From NCBI GenBank assembly GCA_023144635.1, contig JAGLFH010000021.1, positions 62,001 through 126,000 of the forward strand: 64,000 nucleotides of DNA. The letters run 5' to 3'. Shown piece after piece: positions 54,232 through 63,605 of this stretch (within the stretch, counting starts at the first letter, position 1; every line of letters begins with the position of its first letter). This stretch comes from Candidatus Auribacterota bacterium (GTDB lineage Bacteria > Auribacterota > JAFGBW01 > JAFGJP01). Both the position numbers and the translations under genes were made by a program. Under the pieces are notes generated by a model that was not told the DNA's origin, made no database searches, and saw nothing but the letters and a program-made list of their open reading frames with translations.

Positions 54232-55433
54232 CAGGCATTTACAATACTTGAAAGCTTAAATATAGGCATAAACATACAAATTACAATTCCACCTACGACT
54301 ATACCCAGGAAAGCGATTAAAAGTGGCTCAATGATAGATGTTAGGCCATTAACTGCTGCATTTACTTCATCATCATAAAACTGAGCGATCTTTTCAAGCA
54401 TAAGATCGAGCTTACCTGTTTTTTCTCCTACACCTATCATTCTTACTACCATTGAAGGAAAAATTTTTGCTTCTCCTAGAGGCTCGGCAACACCTTCTCC
54501 TGCTGATATCTTAACTGATGCGTTACGGATTGCAGTTTCGACAACAGCGTTTCCGGCGACAGATTCAACAACTTCTAAAGAGTTTAGTAAAGGCACACCG
54601 CTTTTTATAAGAACGCCAAGTGTTTTTGTGAACCTAGAAATAACTACTTTCTTTAATATTGTTCCGAATATAGGCATTCGCAATATAAAGGAATCACACT
54701 GATAGCGTCCGATAGGTGTTTTAGCCCATGCACGGACAGCAAAGATAGCAGCTATTAAACCGACAAAAACATATACAAAATAATCTCTTAATAGATGACT
54801 TACATTAATTAAAAATTGGGTAGGGGCAGGAAGTTTTGCGCCAAAACTTTCAAAGACTTCTTCAAACACAGGAACTACTTTCATTAGAAGGACTACAGTT
54901 ATAAGAACTGCCATAGCGCTAACTACGGCTGGATAGATCATTGCTGATTTTACTTTTCGTCGTAGGGCATTTGCTTCTTCAAGATATGTTGCAACTCGCT
55001 CAAGAATCTCTGCAAACATACCGGAGGCTTCTCCTACACGGATCATGCTGACATATAACTTGGTAAAGACTTTTGGATATTCTATCATTGCTTCTGAAAG
55101 AGAAGCACCGCTTTCAACTTTTGTCTGTACTTCTTTTATGACTGTTTTAAAAGAAAGATTATCTGTTTGTTCCTCCTGAATAACTAGGGCCTGCAAAAGA
55201 GGAAGTCCTGCACTTATCATGGTAGAAAGCTGTCTTGTGAAAACAACAAGTTCATCTGATTTTACTTTTTTTCTGGTCTGTTTTATAGGAGCTTTTCTTG
55301 CTCTTTCGACAGAAATTATCATTAGGCTTTTTTTCTTCAGCTCTTCAATAACATCGCCTTCGTTGCGTGCATCCATAAACCCCTGAATAGATCGTCCATC
55401 AGGTGCTTTTACGGTATATTTATATTTTGGCAT
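54231..55433 (-). CDS. pilC: Type IV pilus inner-membrane platform protein
   Basis: The 400-residue protein has two T2SF (GspF) domains: residues ~65-190 and ~270-395, each with a cytoplasmic helical bundle and membrane segments (VVSAMAVLITVVLLMKVVPVF; LIAFLGIVVGGIVICMFMPIF). Signatures include FTRQLSTMISAGLPLLQAL and VRMIGVGEKTGKLDLML. It links PilB/PilT ATPases to the growing pilus. It lies 34 bases after pilB in a minus-strand pil operon. Confidence 0.95.
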   Translation of the reverse strand: MPKYKYTVKAPDGRSIQGFMDARNEGDVIEELKKKSLMIISVERARKAPIKQTRKKVKSDELVVFTRQLSTMISAGLPLLQALVIQEEQTDNLSFKTVIKEVQTKVESGASLSEAMIEYPKVFTKLYVSMIRVGEASGMFAEILERVATYLEEANALRRKVKSAMIYPAVVSAMAVLITVVLLMKVVPVFEEVFESFGAKLPAPTQFLINVSHLLRDYFVYVFVGLIAAIFAVRAWAKTPIGRYQCDSFILRMPIFGTILKKVVISRFTKTLGVLIKSGVPLLNSLEVVESVAGNAVVETAIRNASVKISAGEGVAEPLGEAKIFPSMVVRMIGVGEKTGKLDLMLEKIAQFYDDEVNAAVNGLTSIIEPLLIAFLGIVVGGIVICMFMPIFKLSSIVNA

Positions 55434-55467
55434 ACTTGGTTCTCCTTTTTAAGCCATTAAATGATAA

Positions 55468-57201
55468 CTATTGTTCAGGAACCTCATCCGGTTCATCAGG
55501 TGTTGTTACCCGAAGTGCTTCTTCAAGAGAAATAACACCTTCTCTTACACGCAAAAGCGCAACTTGTCTGAGTGTGGTCATACCCAGAGAAACAGCCATT
55601 TTTTTTATTTCTGAAGCGGTGTTCCTTGCCACTATCATTTTACGTATGTGATCATTTATTAAAAAAACTTCTAAAAGTGAAAGACGACCAGAATAACCAA
55701 TCTTATTACATGATCTGCAGCCTTTACCGTGATAGACTTTTGCACCTTCATCAACATATTTTTTAGGCATTTGAGCCTCAATAAGTGCTTCCTTAGATAT
55801 TTTTAATTCTTCTCTACATTTGGGACAGATCTTTCTTGCCAGCCTTTGAGCAGCTACACAAAGAATCGATGATGATATTAAAAAAGGTTCTATTCCCATG
55901 TCATCAAGCCTTGCAATCGCACCAGCTGCATCATTTGTATGAAGTGTGCTTAAAACAAGATGGCCTGTAAGAGCAGCTTTTACTGAAATATCTGCAGTCT
56001 CTAGATCACGTATTTCACCGATCATCACAATATCAGGGTCTTGCCTTAAAATAGAACGAAGACCTGCAGCAAAAGTAAGTCCTATTTCTGCTTTTACGTG
56101 TACTTGATTTATGCCTTTTAATTGATATTCAACAGGATCTTCTACTGTAATTATATTTACATCAGGTTGATTCAGGCGGGTAAGGCATGAATATAGAGTT
56201 GTTGTCTTACCTGAACCTGTAGGTCCTGTTACGAGTATCATTCCAAAAGGTCTTTTTAGAGCTTCTTTAATATCTATAAGTGCTTGTTCATGAAATCCAA
56301 GGTTCTCAATGTCCATTACAGCAGTGCTTTTATCTAGAATTCTCAAAACGACTTTTTCTCCAAAAACACAGGGTAACGATGAAACACGAAAATCAATATC
56401 TTTTCCTTTTACCTTAATTTTAAATCTTCCGTCTTGAGGTAATCTCCGTTCTGCTATATCAAGTTTGGACATGATCTTTAATCTTGAAATAACGGCATTT
56501 TGGAGGCTTTTAGGCGGGGAGTCTTTTTTGTAAAGCACACCATCAATTCGGTATCTTACATTCAAACTTTTTTCAAAAGGTTCTATATGTATATCACTTG
56601 ACTTTTCCTCGATTGCTTTTACAAGTATATAGTTCACAATTTTTATAACCGGAGCTTCGTCGGATTCACCCTTTAGCTTATCAAGGCTTATTTCTTCAGC
56701 TTCATCTTTTTTTAACTCTACATCAGGTTCTTCAACATCCTGAAGGATGTCGCTCATATCACTTTTACCTGAATAATAGCTTGTAATAGCTTCCATTATG
56801 TCGGTTTCAGTGCCTATAATTGGAACAATATCAAGACCCGTCATAAGTTTTAGGTCATCAATAGCAAAAATATTCAGAGGGTCTGCCATGGCTACTGAAA
56901 GTGCATTACCTATCCTTGCTATTGGAATCAGCTGATAGAATTCAGCGACATTTTGAGGTATAAGTTCTACAATCTCAGGTTCTAGCTTTACTTTTGTAAG
57001 ATCGAGTGGTGGGATACCAAGGTGCTCACCTATGGCAGCCATTAACTTTCTTTCTTCAACAAATTGATGCTTTACGAGTATTTTACTGAGACGTCCACCT
57101 TCTTTTTTTTGTATTTCAGTAGCTTTTTGTAGATCTTCTTGTGTGAGAAGGTTTCCTTCCAGCAAAATATCTGTCAAACGTTCCTTAAGAGATTTAGCCA
57201 T
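55468..57201 (-). CDS. pilB: Type IV pilus assembly ATPase
   Basis: In this 577-residue GspE/PilB extension motor, residues 1-150 are a MshEN domain, the type able to bind c-di-GMP. The ATPase core has Walker A VTGPTGSGKTTTLYSCL, the Asp box TVEDPVEYQLKGINQVHVKAEIGLTFAAGLRSILRQDPD, Walker B VMIGEIRDLETADISVKAALTGHLVLSTLHTND and a tetracysteine zinc motif (CPKC ... CRSC). It is probably regulated by c-di-GMP, consistent with the diguanylate cyclase at 22-24 kb. Confidence 0.96.
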   Translation of the reverse strand: MAKSLKERLTDILLEGNLLTQEDLQKATEIQKKEGGRLSKILVKHQFVEERKLMAAIGEHLGIPPLDLTKVKLEPEIVELIPQNVAEFYQLIPIARIGNALSVAMADPLNIFAIDDLKLMTGLDIVPIIGTETDIMEAITSYYSGKSDMSDILQDVEEPDVELKKDEAEEISLDKLKGESDEAPVIKIVNYILVKAIEEKSSDIHIEPFEKSLNVRYRIDGVLYKKDSPPKSLQNAVISRLKIMSKLDIAERRLPQDGRFKIKVKGKDIDFRVSSLPCVFGEKVVLRILDKSTAVMDIENLGFHEQALIDIKEALKRPFGMILVTGPTGSGKTTTLYSCLTRLNQPDVNIITVEDPVEYQLKGINQVHVKAEIGLTFAAGLRSILRQDPDIVMIGEIRDLETADISVKAALTGHLVLSTLHTNDAAGAIARLDDMGIEPFLISSSILCVAAQRLARKICPKCREELKISKEALIEAQMPKKYVDEGAKVYHGKGCRSCNKIGYSGRLSLLEVFLINDHIRKMIVARNTASEIKKMAVSLGMTTLRQVALLRVREGVISLEEALRVTTPDEPDEVPEQ

Positions 57202-57212
57202 AATTGTTCTCT

Positions 57213-57692
57213 TTATTCGCTTTTAGTTTTTTCTTCTTCTTTGACGGGATTGTCATAATACTTTTTTATGGTAGCTTCAAGTGAAGTAGGAGTTGTTACA
57301 AAAAACTGCATTTTACAGTTCAGATATTCCTCTTGCTTCTTGAGTTCCATAAGATTAACTGGATCAGAGACGACAAATGAAATCAGATTGCCTATACGAT
57401 CTAGGGGAATACAGTGATATTTTTTTATAAGCCCTTTTGGGATTATTTTAAGGACATCAGGTGTCAGTTCGTAGTTTTCTATTTTGATATATGGATATCC
57501 GTATTGTGTAGCAAGAGAGACAATAATATCTTCTTCAGAACAAAATCCTTTTTCAATTAGGAGCTCGCCGACCCTTTTGCCAGATTCCTTTTGTAGAGCT
57601 AAAGCCTCATCAAGCTGTTCTCTTGAGATTTTTTCTGCATCAATAAGAATTTCACCGATCTTTTTTTTAATGACTTTTTGTCCGATTGCCAT
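57213..57692 (-). CDS. Standalone GspE/PilB N-terminal (MshEN-type) domain protein
   Basis: The 159-residue protein shares the pattern KIGEILIDAEKISREQLDEALALQKESGKRVGELLIEKGFCSEEDIIVSLATQYGYPYI with the N-terminus of the adjacent PilB (LLEGNLLTQEDLQKATEIQKKEGGRL). It has no ATPase domain. MshEN domains bind c-di-GMP, so it might act as a soluble c-di-GMP receptor or PilB regulator; that is inference. First gene of the minus-strand pil operon, 11 bases before pilB. Confidence 0.83.
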   Translation of the reverse strand: MAIGQKVIKKKIGEILIDAEKISREQLDEALALQKESGKRVGELLIEKGFCSEEDIIVSLATQYGYPYIKIENYELTPDVLKIIPKGLIKKYHCIPLDRIGNLISFVVSDPVNLMELKKQEEYLNCKMQFFVTTPTSLEATIKKYYDNPVKEEEKTKSE

Positions 57693-57747
57693 ATTAAATT
57701 CCTTGATATAATGAAAAAAACGATTTATATGTAATTTAACTTACAAT

Positions 57748-57777
57748 ATTTTACATTTTTATACTAGTCTATGTCAA
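57748..57777 (-). promoter_or_regulatory. Promoter of the minus-strand pil operon
   Basis: On the minus strand TTGACA (plus 57777-57772), an 18-base spacer and TAAAAT (57753-57748), preceded by TG, about 55 bases before the first gene. Confidence 0.55.
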
Positions 57778-57890
57778 TATTAGATAATATATGCAGAAAA
57801 AAAACTATTTAGGATAAAACTGAATACTTTCAAATACGTTGTATGTTTAATTTATATAATATAATATACTGACCGATTCAAAACTAGAAT

Positions 57891-58745
57891 ATGAATAATG
57901 AAATTAAAAACTTTTTTTTATGTTTAAAAGGCAGTGCATTGTCTTTTGATTTCTATAATAAAATCATAAAGCAATCATTATACAGAACGCTAATATACCT
58001 GTCATATCTTTCTATACTTGTCGCTTTTTTTGGCGGGATATTCTTTTTTGTATATATACAAATGGATTTAAAACCTTTTCTTAAAAAAGTTGTTCAAGAT
58101 GTACCTGCTTTTACCGTTGAAAACGGAAAAATGACTACTGCAAGTGCTGAAACTGTCATAATGAATAAAAGGGGTTTATGTTTAGTTATTTATCCGGGAG
58201 ATGACAAAAAAGAAGCAGAGGATATCCTTGAATCTTTGGACGGAACAAATAAAGTGTTGTTATCTAATGAAGCTATAATTACAAGTAATAATTATACTAT
58301 TTCATACTTTTCATGGAATGATGTTCTGAACTTTTTTAACTTTTTGGGAATAAACAAGTTAACTGATAGGTTTTTTACGACTTTGCTTTCATTGTCTGAT
58401 TTTTTACCTCTTCTACTCTTTCCTGTATGGATAGTACTGTATTTCGTAAGAATGATTACCTGGGTTATCTATTTTACTGCTTTTGGTTTTTTATTCTTAA
58501 AAATATCAGAAACCAGAACTATTGAAAAAAAAAGAGACAGTTTATTATATGTTTTTAATATATCCGCTTATGCTTCGACACCAGGTGCTATTTTGGTAAT
58601 ATTATTCCTATCTTTGTTTTATCTTTTTGATTTATGGCTAAAACCGGAACAATTTCTGAGTATGTATATAATAGTTTATATTGCTTTTTTTATTGGAGCC
58701 TATTTGAATCTTAAGAAAAAATATGAATCAGGTGAGAAGATATGA
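57891..58745 (+). CDS. DUF1189 family membrane protein
   Basis: The 284-residue protein has a membrane segment near residues 30-58, a periplasmic domain (60-150), then four more hydrophobic segments. The N-terminal FFLCLKGSALSFDFYNKI... pattern and the YASTPGAILVILF stretch match DUF1189, a family of unknown role. It overlaps fmt by 4 bases. Multiple TATAAT-like words (57855-57870) precede it but no clear -35. Confidence 0.75.
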   Translation: MNNEIKNFFLCLKGSALSFDFYNKIIKQSLYRTLIYLSYLSILVAFFGGIFFFVYIQMDLKPFLKKVVQDVPAFTVENGKMTTASAETVIMNKRGLCLVIYPGDDKKEAEDILESLDGTNKVLLSNEAIITSNNYTISYFSWNDVLNFFNFLGINKLTDRFFTTLLSLSDFLPLLLFPVWIVLYFVRMITWVIYFTAFGFLFLKISETRTIEKKRDSLLYVFNISAYASTPGAILVILFLSLFYLFDLWLKPEQFLSMYIIVYIAFFIGAYLNLKKKYESGEKI

Positions 58746-59698
58746 AAGCCGTTTTTATGGGAACTTCAGATTTTGCAGCGAATTGCTTATTAAGAATAAT
58801 TGAAAGCAATACTGTAGATATTGTATCCGTGTTTGTAAAACCTGAAAAGAGTTTACATCGCAAGAGGAACAAATTTCCTGTTAAAGAAATAGCACAAGAC
58901 AGAAAAATCCAAGTTTCAATTCCATATTCATTTAAAGAACAAGATTCCATCCTTTATCTTGAGAATCTTAAACCAGATGTGATAATTGTTATTGATTATG
59001 GTCTTATATTACCTAAAAACGTTTTAGATATACCTTTAAAGGGATGTTTTAATCTCCATGCTTCTATGCTTCCTTTACTAAGAGGTGCGGCACCGATACA
59101 AAGGGCTATTTTAAATGGAATGGAAAAAACAGGATCAACCGTGATGTTTATGAATGAAGCTCTTGATGCAGGAGAGATAGCCTTTCAGAAGCAAGTGAAA
59201 ATTGAAAAAAATGATGATTTTATTAGTCTATCAAAAAAGCTGTCTTCTTGTGGTGCAGAGCTAATGGTCAAATTGTTAAAAGATCTAGCAGATGAAAGAG
59301 AAGTAAATAAAATACTTCAGGATACGGATAAAGTCACATTTGCTCCAAAAATACGAAAAGAGGAAGGTCTAATTGATTGGGAAAAGGAATCCTCTACAAT
59401 TGAAAGAGAAGTAAGAGCTCTTATTAAATGGCCTGGAAGTTTTACAAAAATCAATCTGCATGGGAAGGATAGTCTTGTAAAGATTAAAAAGGCTTTTCCA
59501 TCAAACCTCAACGATTCAAATGACAATACATCTTTACCGGGAACGATAGTATCCATAGATAACAATGTTTTAAAAGTTTGTGCAGGGAATAATACATCGC
59601 TTGATATTGAAAAGCTTCAAATAGAGGGGAAAAGGGTCATGAACGCTCAAGATATAATAAACGGATTTCAGCTTAAAAAGGGAGACCGATTTTTTTGA
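58742..59698 (+). CDS. fmt: Methionyl-tRNA formyltransferase
   Basis: The 318-residue protein formylates initiator Met-tRNA. It has an N-terminal MKAVFMGTSDFAANCL, the formyl-folate site GCFNLHASMLPLLRGAAPIQRAILNG (catalytic N-H...D arrangement, with D in EALDAGEI) and a C-terminal OB-like domain (ALIKWPGSFTKINL, LPGTIVSID). It overlaps the upstream DUF1189 gene by 4 bases and the downstream rsmB by 4. def, a usual neighbour, is not present. Confidence 0.97.
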   Translation: MKAVFMGTSDFAANCLLRIIESNTVDIVSVFVKPEKSLHRKRNKFPVKEIAQDRKIQVSIPYSFKEQDSILYLENLKPDVIIVIDYGLILPKNVLDIPLKGCFNLHASMLPLLRGAAPIQRAILNGMEKTGSTVMFMNEALDAGEIAFQKQVKIEKNDDFISLSKKLSSCGAELMVKLLKDLADEREVNKILQDTDKVTFAPKIRKEEGLIDWEKESSTIEREVRALIKWPGSFTKINLHGKDSLVKIKKAFPSNLNDSNDNTSLPGTIVSIDNNVLKVCAGNNTSLDIEKLQIEGKRVMNAQDIINGFQLKKGDRFF

Positions 59699-60918
59699 CC
59701 AGGGAAGTTGCTTATAAAGTGTGGAAGCTATACCTTGAAAAAGGCGTGTTTCTCTCAAAAGGTATAGAAAGAGAAATAAAAAAAGTTTCTCTTAGTGATC
59801 AAAACATGGCCTTTTTGTTTGAACTTTTATATGGTACCTGCCGCCAAAAGGCTTTTATTGAAAGCATCATTAAACGTTTTGTTAAAAGAAAAAGAACCCC
59901 TTCGTTTGCGCTTATATCCTTGGGGGTTTATCAAATATTATTTATGCGCAGCGTGACGGACTATGCTGCAGTAAATGAATCAGTTGAAGTTGCAAAAAAA
60001 TGCGGGCTCAAAAGAGAAAGCGCATTTATCAATGCAGTTTTAAGGAAGGTTGTTTCAGAAAAATCCAAATTGAAAGTTGTACCTAGTGATAAAGAATTGA
60101 AGAATGCATCATTGGTCGCATCTTATTTATCGTATCCGGAGTGGATCGTTAAAAAAATACATTTTGGGTTTGGTACAAAAAAAGGAAACAATATATTAGC
60201 TTCCCTTAATAAGCCTGCCTTTGTTCCGTTACATTTTTTCAATACCAATAAATGTGTGGATAAAAAAAAGGATTATACTATATCTGATATAGATGAAGAA
60301 GTATTTGTAATGTCTCCTTCTCAAAAAGCTTCTGTGGATATGCTGGAAATAAAAAAAGGATTAAAAGTTCTTGACCTTTGCAGCTCTCCAGGTGGGAAAG
60401 CAAGGGTTATTGAACATTTATTAAAAGGTAATGGTGAGTTAGTATGTGTTGAAAAAAATATTAAAAAATTAAGGCTTCAAAAAAAATACCGGGAAACAAA
60501 AGCATTAAAACTTTGTAATAGTAAAATCCGTACAAATTTTTTGTGTGCAGATGTAACTTATGTAAATGAAATTTTTTTGTCGGGTTATTTTGATCGTATT
60601 ATGCTGGATGTACCATGTTCAAATACAGGAGAGATGTCAAAATGTCCTGAGGTGCGGTGGCGATTAAAGGAAGCAGATATTAAAAGGCTTTCTAAAATTC
60701 AATTTTTGATGCTCAAGAGCTCTTCAAAATTGATTAAAAAAAACGGGTTGCTTATATATTCTACATGCAGTTTATTCGAAGAAGAGAACAAAAATGTGGT
60801 TAGTAAATTTTTAGAAGATGAGAGAAATTTTTTTCTGGAAGAGGAAGAGATAGTAACCCCCAATTTGAAAAGTCCATTTGGCGGTTATCATGCGAAGATA
60901 AGAAAAGTTACAACTTGA
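59695..60918 (+). CDS. rsmB: 16S rRNA m5C967 methyltransferase (RsmB/Fmu type)
   Basis: This 407-residue protein starts at TTG with GGGAG upstream, overlapping fmt. It has an N-terminal NusB-like RNA-binding domain (LFELLYGTCRQKAFIESII, ...SVTDYAAVNESVEVAKKCG), then a SAM methyltransferase with LDLCSSPGGKARVIEHLL, DVPCSNTGEM (one Cys) and YSTCSLFEEEN (catalytic Cys). It ends soon after GGYHAKI, near the expected length. fmt and rsmB are commonly paired. Confidence 0.95.
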   Translation: MTREVAYKVWKLYLEKGVFLSKGIEREIKKVSLSDQNMAFLFELLYGTCRQKAFIESIIKRFVKRKRTPSFALISLGVYQILFMRSVTDYAAVNESVEVAKKCGLKRESAFINAVLRKVVSEKSKLKVVPSDKELKNASLVASYLSYPEWIVKKIHFGFGTKKGNNILASLNKPAFVPLHFFNTNKCVDKKKDYTISDIDEEVFVMSPSQKASVDMLEIKKGLKVLDLCSSPGGKARVIEHLLKGNGELVCVEKNIKKLRLQKKYRETKALKLCNSKIRTNFLCADVTYVNEIFLSGYFDRIMLDVPCSNTGEMSKCPEVRWRLKEADIKRLSKIQFLMLKSSSKLIKKNGLLIYSTCSLFEEENKNVVSKFLEDERNFFLEEEEIVTPNLKSPFGGYHAKIRKVTT

Positions 60919-61041
60919 TATAGCTAACCGGTATATCTCGTGAAGTAGATAATTGTCAAAAATGATTAAAATTTAAATTAGTTTATCTCAGATTTGTTTA
61001 TCAAATTACCTGAGAGTTCATTGCGCTTTAAAATATGCAGG

Positions 61042-62163
61042 CTAAGATCCTATAAGGCCACTTTTTCTTAAGAATATACCCTTGAACTGCATTTTTAAAG
61101 CCTCACTGTTAGGTGAATGCTTCAAAGCAGTTTCTTCAGTAATGAGCTTTTCTTTTGCCAATTTATATAAAGATTGATTAAAAGACTGCATTCCTTCTTC
61201 TTCGGCAGTTTCTATTACATTAGGTATTTTTTCAAATGTTCCTTCCATTATAAGTTTTCTTACGCTTGGATTAGAAAACAGTATTTCAACAGCTGGTACA
61301 CGGCTTAATTTTTCGTCAATGGCTGGTACAAGCATTTGTGAAACAATAGCTTTCAGATTAAACTGCATACTGCTTCTTATTTGATCGTGCTTTTCTGACG
61401 GGAAAAGATCAAGAAGTCTTCCGAATGTTTGTGCAGCACTCGAACTATGAAGAGTTCCAAAAACAAGGTGTCCTGTCTCAGCAGCTGAAAGTCCGAACTG
61501 AACAGTCTCTTCATCACGCATTTCACCTACCATAATTACATCAGGATCCTGCCTGACAGCATATTTAAGTGCATCCTTAAATGTTGGTACATCTATTCCG
61601 ACTTCTCTTTGGTTAATATATGATTTTTTGTTTTTGAACAGATATTCGATAGGATCTTCTATTGTTAGAATGTGAGATTCCCTTTGTGTATTTATGTTTT
61701 CAATTATTGATGCCAGTGTTGTTGATTTACCACTTCCAGTAATACCTGTAATAATAACAAGCCCCTGTTTTTCATGGCATATCTTTTCAATGGAAGGCGG
61801 CAGGTATAGCTGTTTAAAATCTCTTATTTCTGATTGCACAAGCCTTGCCACAAAAGCTATTGAACCTCGCTGGTAAAAAAGATTTATACGAAAACGTCCA
61901 ATTCCGGATACTCCGCATGCAAAGTCAAGATCCCTGTGTTTTTTTTCAAAATGTTCTATATGTGAAGGAGGGAGTTTTGGGTATATTAATTCTTTCATCT
62001 TTTCTTCGCTTAAGACAGGATACTCTTCTAAAAATGTAGGTATCCCGGAAATACGTAAAACAGGTTTTGAGCCTACTTGAAGATGCAGATCGGAAGCATT
62101 TTTTTCGGACATCAATCGAAAAAGATCATCAAGTTCTTTAATATCTACATTATTTGTATCCAT
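61042..62163 (-). CDS. pilT: Type IV pilus retraction ATPase
   Basis: The 373-residue protein has ELDDLFRLMSEKNASDLHLQVGSKPVLRISG at the N-terminus, Walker A ITGITGSGKSTTL, the Asp box TIEDPIEYLFKNKKSYINQREVG, Walker B VMVGEMRDEETVQFGLSAAETGHLVFGTLHSSSA and the C-terminal EEGMQSFNQSLYKL (a degenerate AIRNLIRE-type region lies before). It drives pilus disassembly and twitching. It is separate from the main pil operon and preceded by a single-domain response regulator. Confidence 0.96.
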   Translation of the reverse strand: MDTNNVDIKELDDLFRLMSEKNASDLHLQVGSKPVLRISGIPTFLEEYPVLSEEKMKELIYPKLPPSHIEHFEKKHRDLDFACGVSGIGRFRINLFYQRGSIAFVARLVQSEIRDFKQLYLPPSIEKICHEKQGLVIITGITGSGKSTTLASIIENINTQRESHILTIEDPIEYLFKNKKSYINQREVGIDVPTFKDALKYAVRQDPDVIMVGEMRDEETVQFGLSAAETGHLVFGTLHSSSAAQTFGRLLDLFPSEKHDQIRSSMQFNLKAIVSQMLVPAIDEKLSRVPAVEILFSNPSVRKLIMEGTFEKIPNVIETAEEEGMQSFNQSLYKLAKEKLITEETALKHSPNSEALKMQFKGIFLRKSGLIGS

Positions 62164-62256
62164 AGTTTGGCCCTCTATAATAATGTTATCAGATTAAAGT
62201 TATAAATATTTAAATGATGGCACGTCACAATACAGATGAAACTAAAGAAGCATGAT

Positions 62257-62640
62257 TTATTTCTTAAGAAGTTCCTGGATTTTATCCATCAGGTCTTCTG
62301 AATTGAATGGTTTAGATAAAAAAGCATGTACACCTGTTATCTGTTGCCATTGTTCATCTGTTGTGTCACTGTTCATTTGTTTTGCTACTCCTGTCAGAAT
62401 AAGAACTTTTATATCCTCAAACCCAGGGACATTTCTAATCCTTCCTAACAATTCGAATCCGTAAATATCAGGAAGGTCAAGATCAAGGATCACAAGATTC
62501 GGATGAATATCTATGATCTTTTCATAAGCTACAGCACCATTAAGGCAGGAAACAACCTCGAAGCCGGATTTTTCTAATCTTATACGAATAATATCGTTAA
62601 GTTCTTTGTGGTCTTCAGCAATAACAATTACATCTTTCAT
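62257..62640 (-). CDS. Single-domain response regulator
   Basis: The 127-residue CheY-like receiver has the acidic pocket EDHKE, phosphoacceptor Asp in LVILDLDLPDIYG, Thr in LILTGV and Lys in FLSKPFNSEDL. There is no output domain. Located 93 bases upstream of pilT in the same direction, it may control pilus retraction or polarity, as PilG/PilH-type regulators do. Confidence 0.93.
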   Translation of the reverse strand: MKDVIVIAEDHKELNDIIRIRLEKSGFEVVSCLNGAVAYEKIIDIHPNLVILDLDLPDIYGFELLGRIRNVPGFEDIKVLILTGVAKQMNSDTTDEQWQQITGVHAFLSKPFNSEDLMDKIQELLKK

Positions 62641-62812
62641 TGAAAATGATTATATAAGTATTTTTTGATTATATAAAGAAAAAAAGGATAATTTTTTTCT
62701 AAGATACTATATATGATAATAATTTAAGTAAATAACATTTTCCAGGGAAGCTTATAAAAGATGTTGCCAGATGGAACGTTTATATGTATACTATTTTAAG
62801 CTAGGGGGTTTT

Positions 62813-63298
62813 ATGTGGTTCGAGCAGGAATTAGATATTAATCAAACTAAAAGTTCAAAAGAAAAAGAAACGCTTTATAAAATAATTCGTTTATCATCTA
62901 TTCTTACAAAAGTAACTGATAAATTTCTTGTAAAATATGGTATAACTGAATCTCAATATAAAATACTTGAACTGTTAGCATCAGCAAATAAAAAGGGAAT
63001 GACGCAAGTTGAAATTAGCGAAAAACTTCTTGTTAACAGGTCTAATATTACCGGATTGATAGATAGGTTGGAAAAGAATGGTTTTGTTGTAAGGAGTAGC
63101 TCTCAAAAAGATAGAAGAATTAATATTATTAAATTAAAAGAAAAGGCCAGAAAGACTCTAGCTTCGTTAAGTGAGCCTTATTTGAATGAAGTTGCAGATA
63201 TAATGAAATTTATAAATAAAGATGAGATCAAAACACTTTCTTACCTTCTTAACAAAATTGAAAAACATTTTGAAAAGGAAAACTTAAAGAAGCAATAA
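62813..63298 (+). CDS. MarR family transcriptional regulator
   Basis: The ATG at 62813 behind AGGGGG is preferred over an in-frame ATG at 62771, giving 161 residues. It has the winged-helix pattern KFLVKYGITESQYKILELLASANKKGMTQVEISEKLLVNRSNITGLIDRLEKNGFVVRSSSQKDRRINIIKL with the family's D-x-R in the wing (DRR) and a C-terminal dimerisation helix. Ligand and target are unknown. A strong hairpin terminator follows at 63324-63363. Confidence 0.92.
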   Translation: MWFEQELDINQTKSSKEKETLYKIIRLSSILTKVTDKFLVKYGITESQYKILELLASANKKGMTQVEISEKLLVNRSNITGLIDRLEKNGFVVRSSSQKDRRINIIKLKEKARKTLASLSEPYLNEVADIMKFINKDEIKTLSYLLNKIEKHFEKENLKKQ

Positions 63299-63323
63299 GC
63301 TTATTTTTTATATTAATAAAAAG

Positions 63324-63363
63324 AGCCAAGATAATTGTTTACTAACAAACAATTATCTTGGCT
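63324..63363. terminator. Bidirectional terminator between convergent genes
   Basis: An exact 17-bp stem (AGCCAAGATAATTGTTT and its complement) with a 6-base loop. On the minus strand it is followed by CTTTTTATT and serves the small gene; on the plus strand it follows the MarR gene by 25 bases. Confidence 0.88.
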
Positions 63364-63386
63364 TTATGCTTTTAAATCAGTGAGTA

Positions 63387-63560
63387 TTAGCCGTAAAAGT
63401 CTACAAGAGACTCATTTGCAATGCGCATTTTTTCTTCCTCCATCGAAAGCTCTAACTGCGCACGCGTTATTTTTTGCACGAGATCCTGCTGCTTTTTCAA
63501 AGCTTCAGCAACAATATCTAGTACTCCATTAGGATCATAATAAGTATTTGAAACGTTCAT
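63387..63560 (-). CDS. 57-residue small protein
   Basis: An ORF with ATG at 63560 and TAA at 63387. The start is preceded by a strong GGGAGG ribosome binding site with a 5-base spacing, and the end by a matching terminator, so it is very likely a real gene. The product starts MNVSNTYYDPNGVLDIVAEALKK-like and is a single amphipathic helix rich in Glu, Lys and Gln (KKQQDLVQKITRAQLELSMEEEK), ending in VDFYG. There is no membrane segment or signal peptide. Family unknown; a small helical motility or regulatory protein is a guess, based on the sigma-28-like promoter upstream. Confidence 0.7.
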   Translation of the reverse strand: MNVSNTYYDPNGVLDIVAEALKKQQDLVQKITRAQLELSMEEEKMRIANESLVDFYG

Positions 63561-63577
63561 AACAACCTCCCATGTTT

Positions 63578-63605
63578 ATATCGGCAAATCAGGCGAGCGA
63601 GTTTA
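63578..63605 (-). promoter_or_regulatory. Sigma-28-like promoter of the small gene (tentative)
   Basis: On the minus strand TAAA (plus 63605-63602), 16 bases, then GCCGATAT (63585-63578), close to the flagellar sigma TAAA-N15-GCCGATAA pattern. The leader to the ATG would be short, starting near the Shine-Dalgarno. GCCGATAT also occurs by chance near 50850, so caution is needed. The gap 63606-63850 has no other visible signal. Confidence 0.3.
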
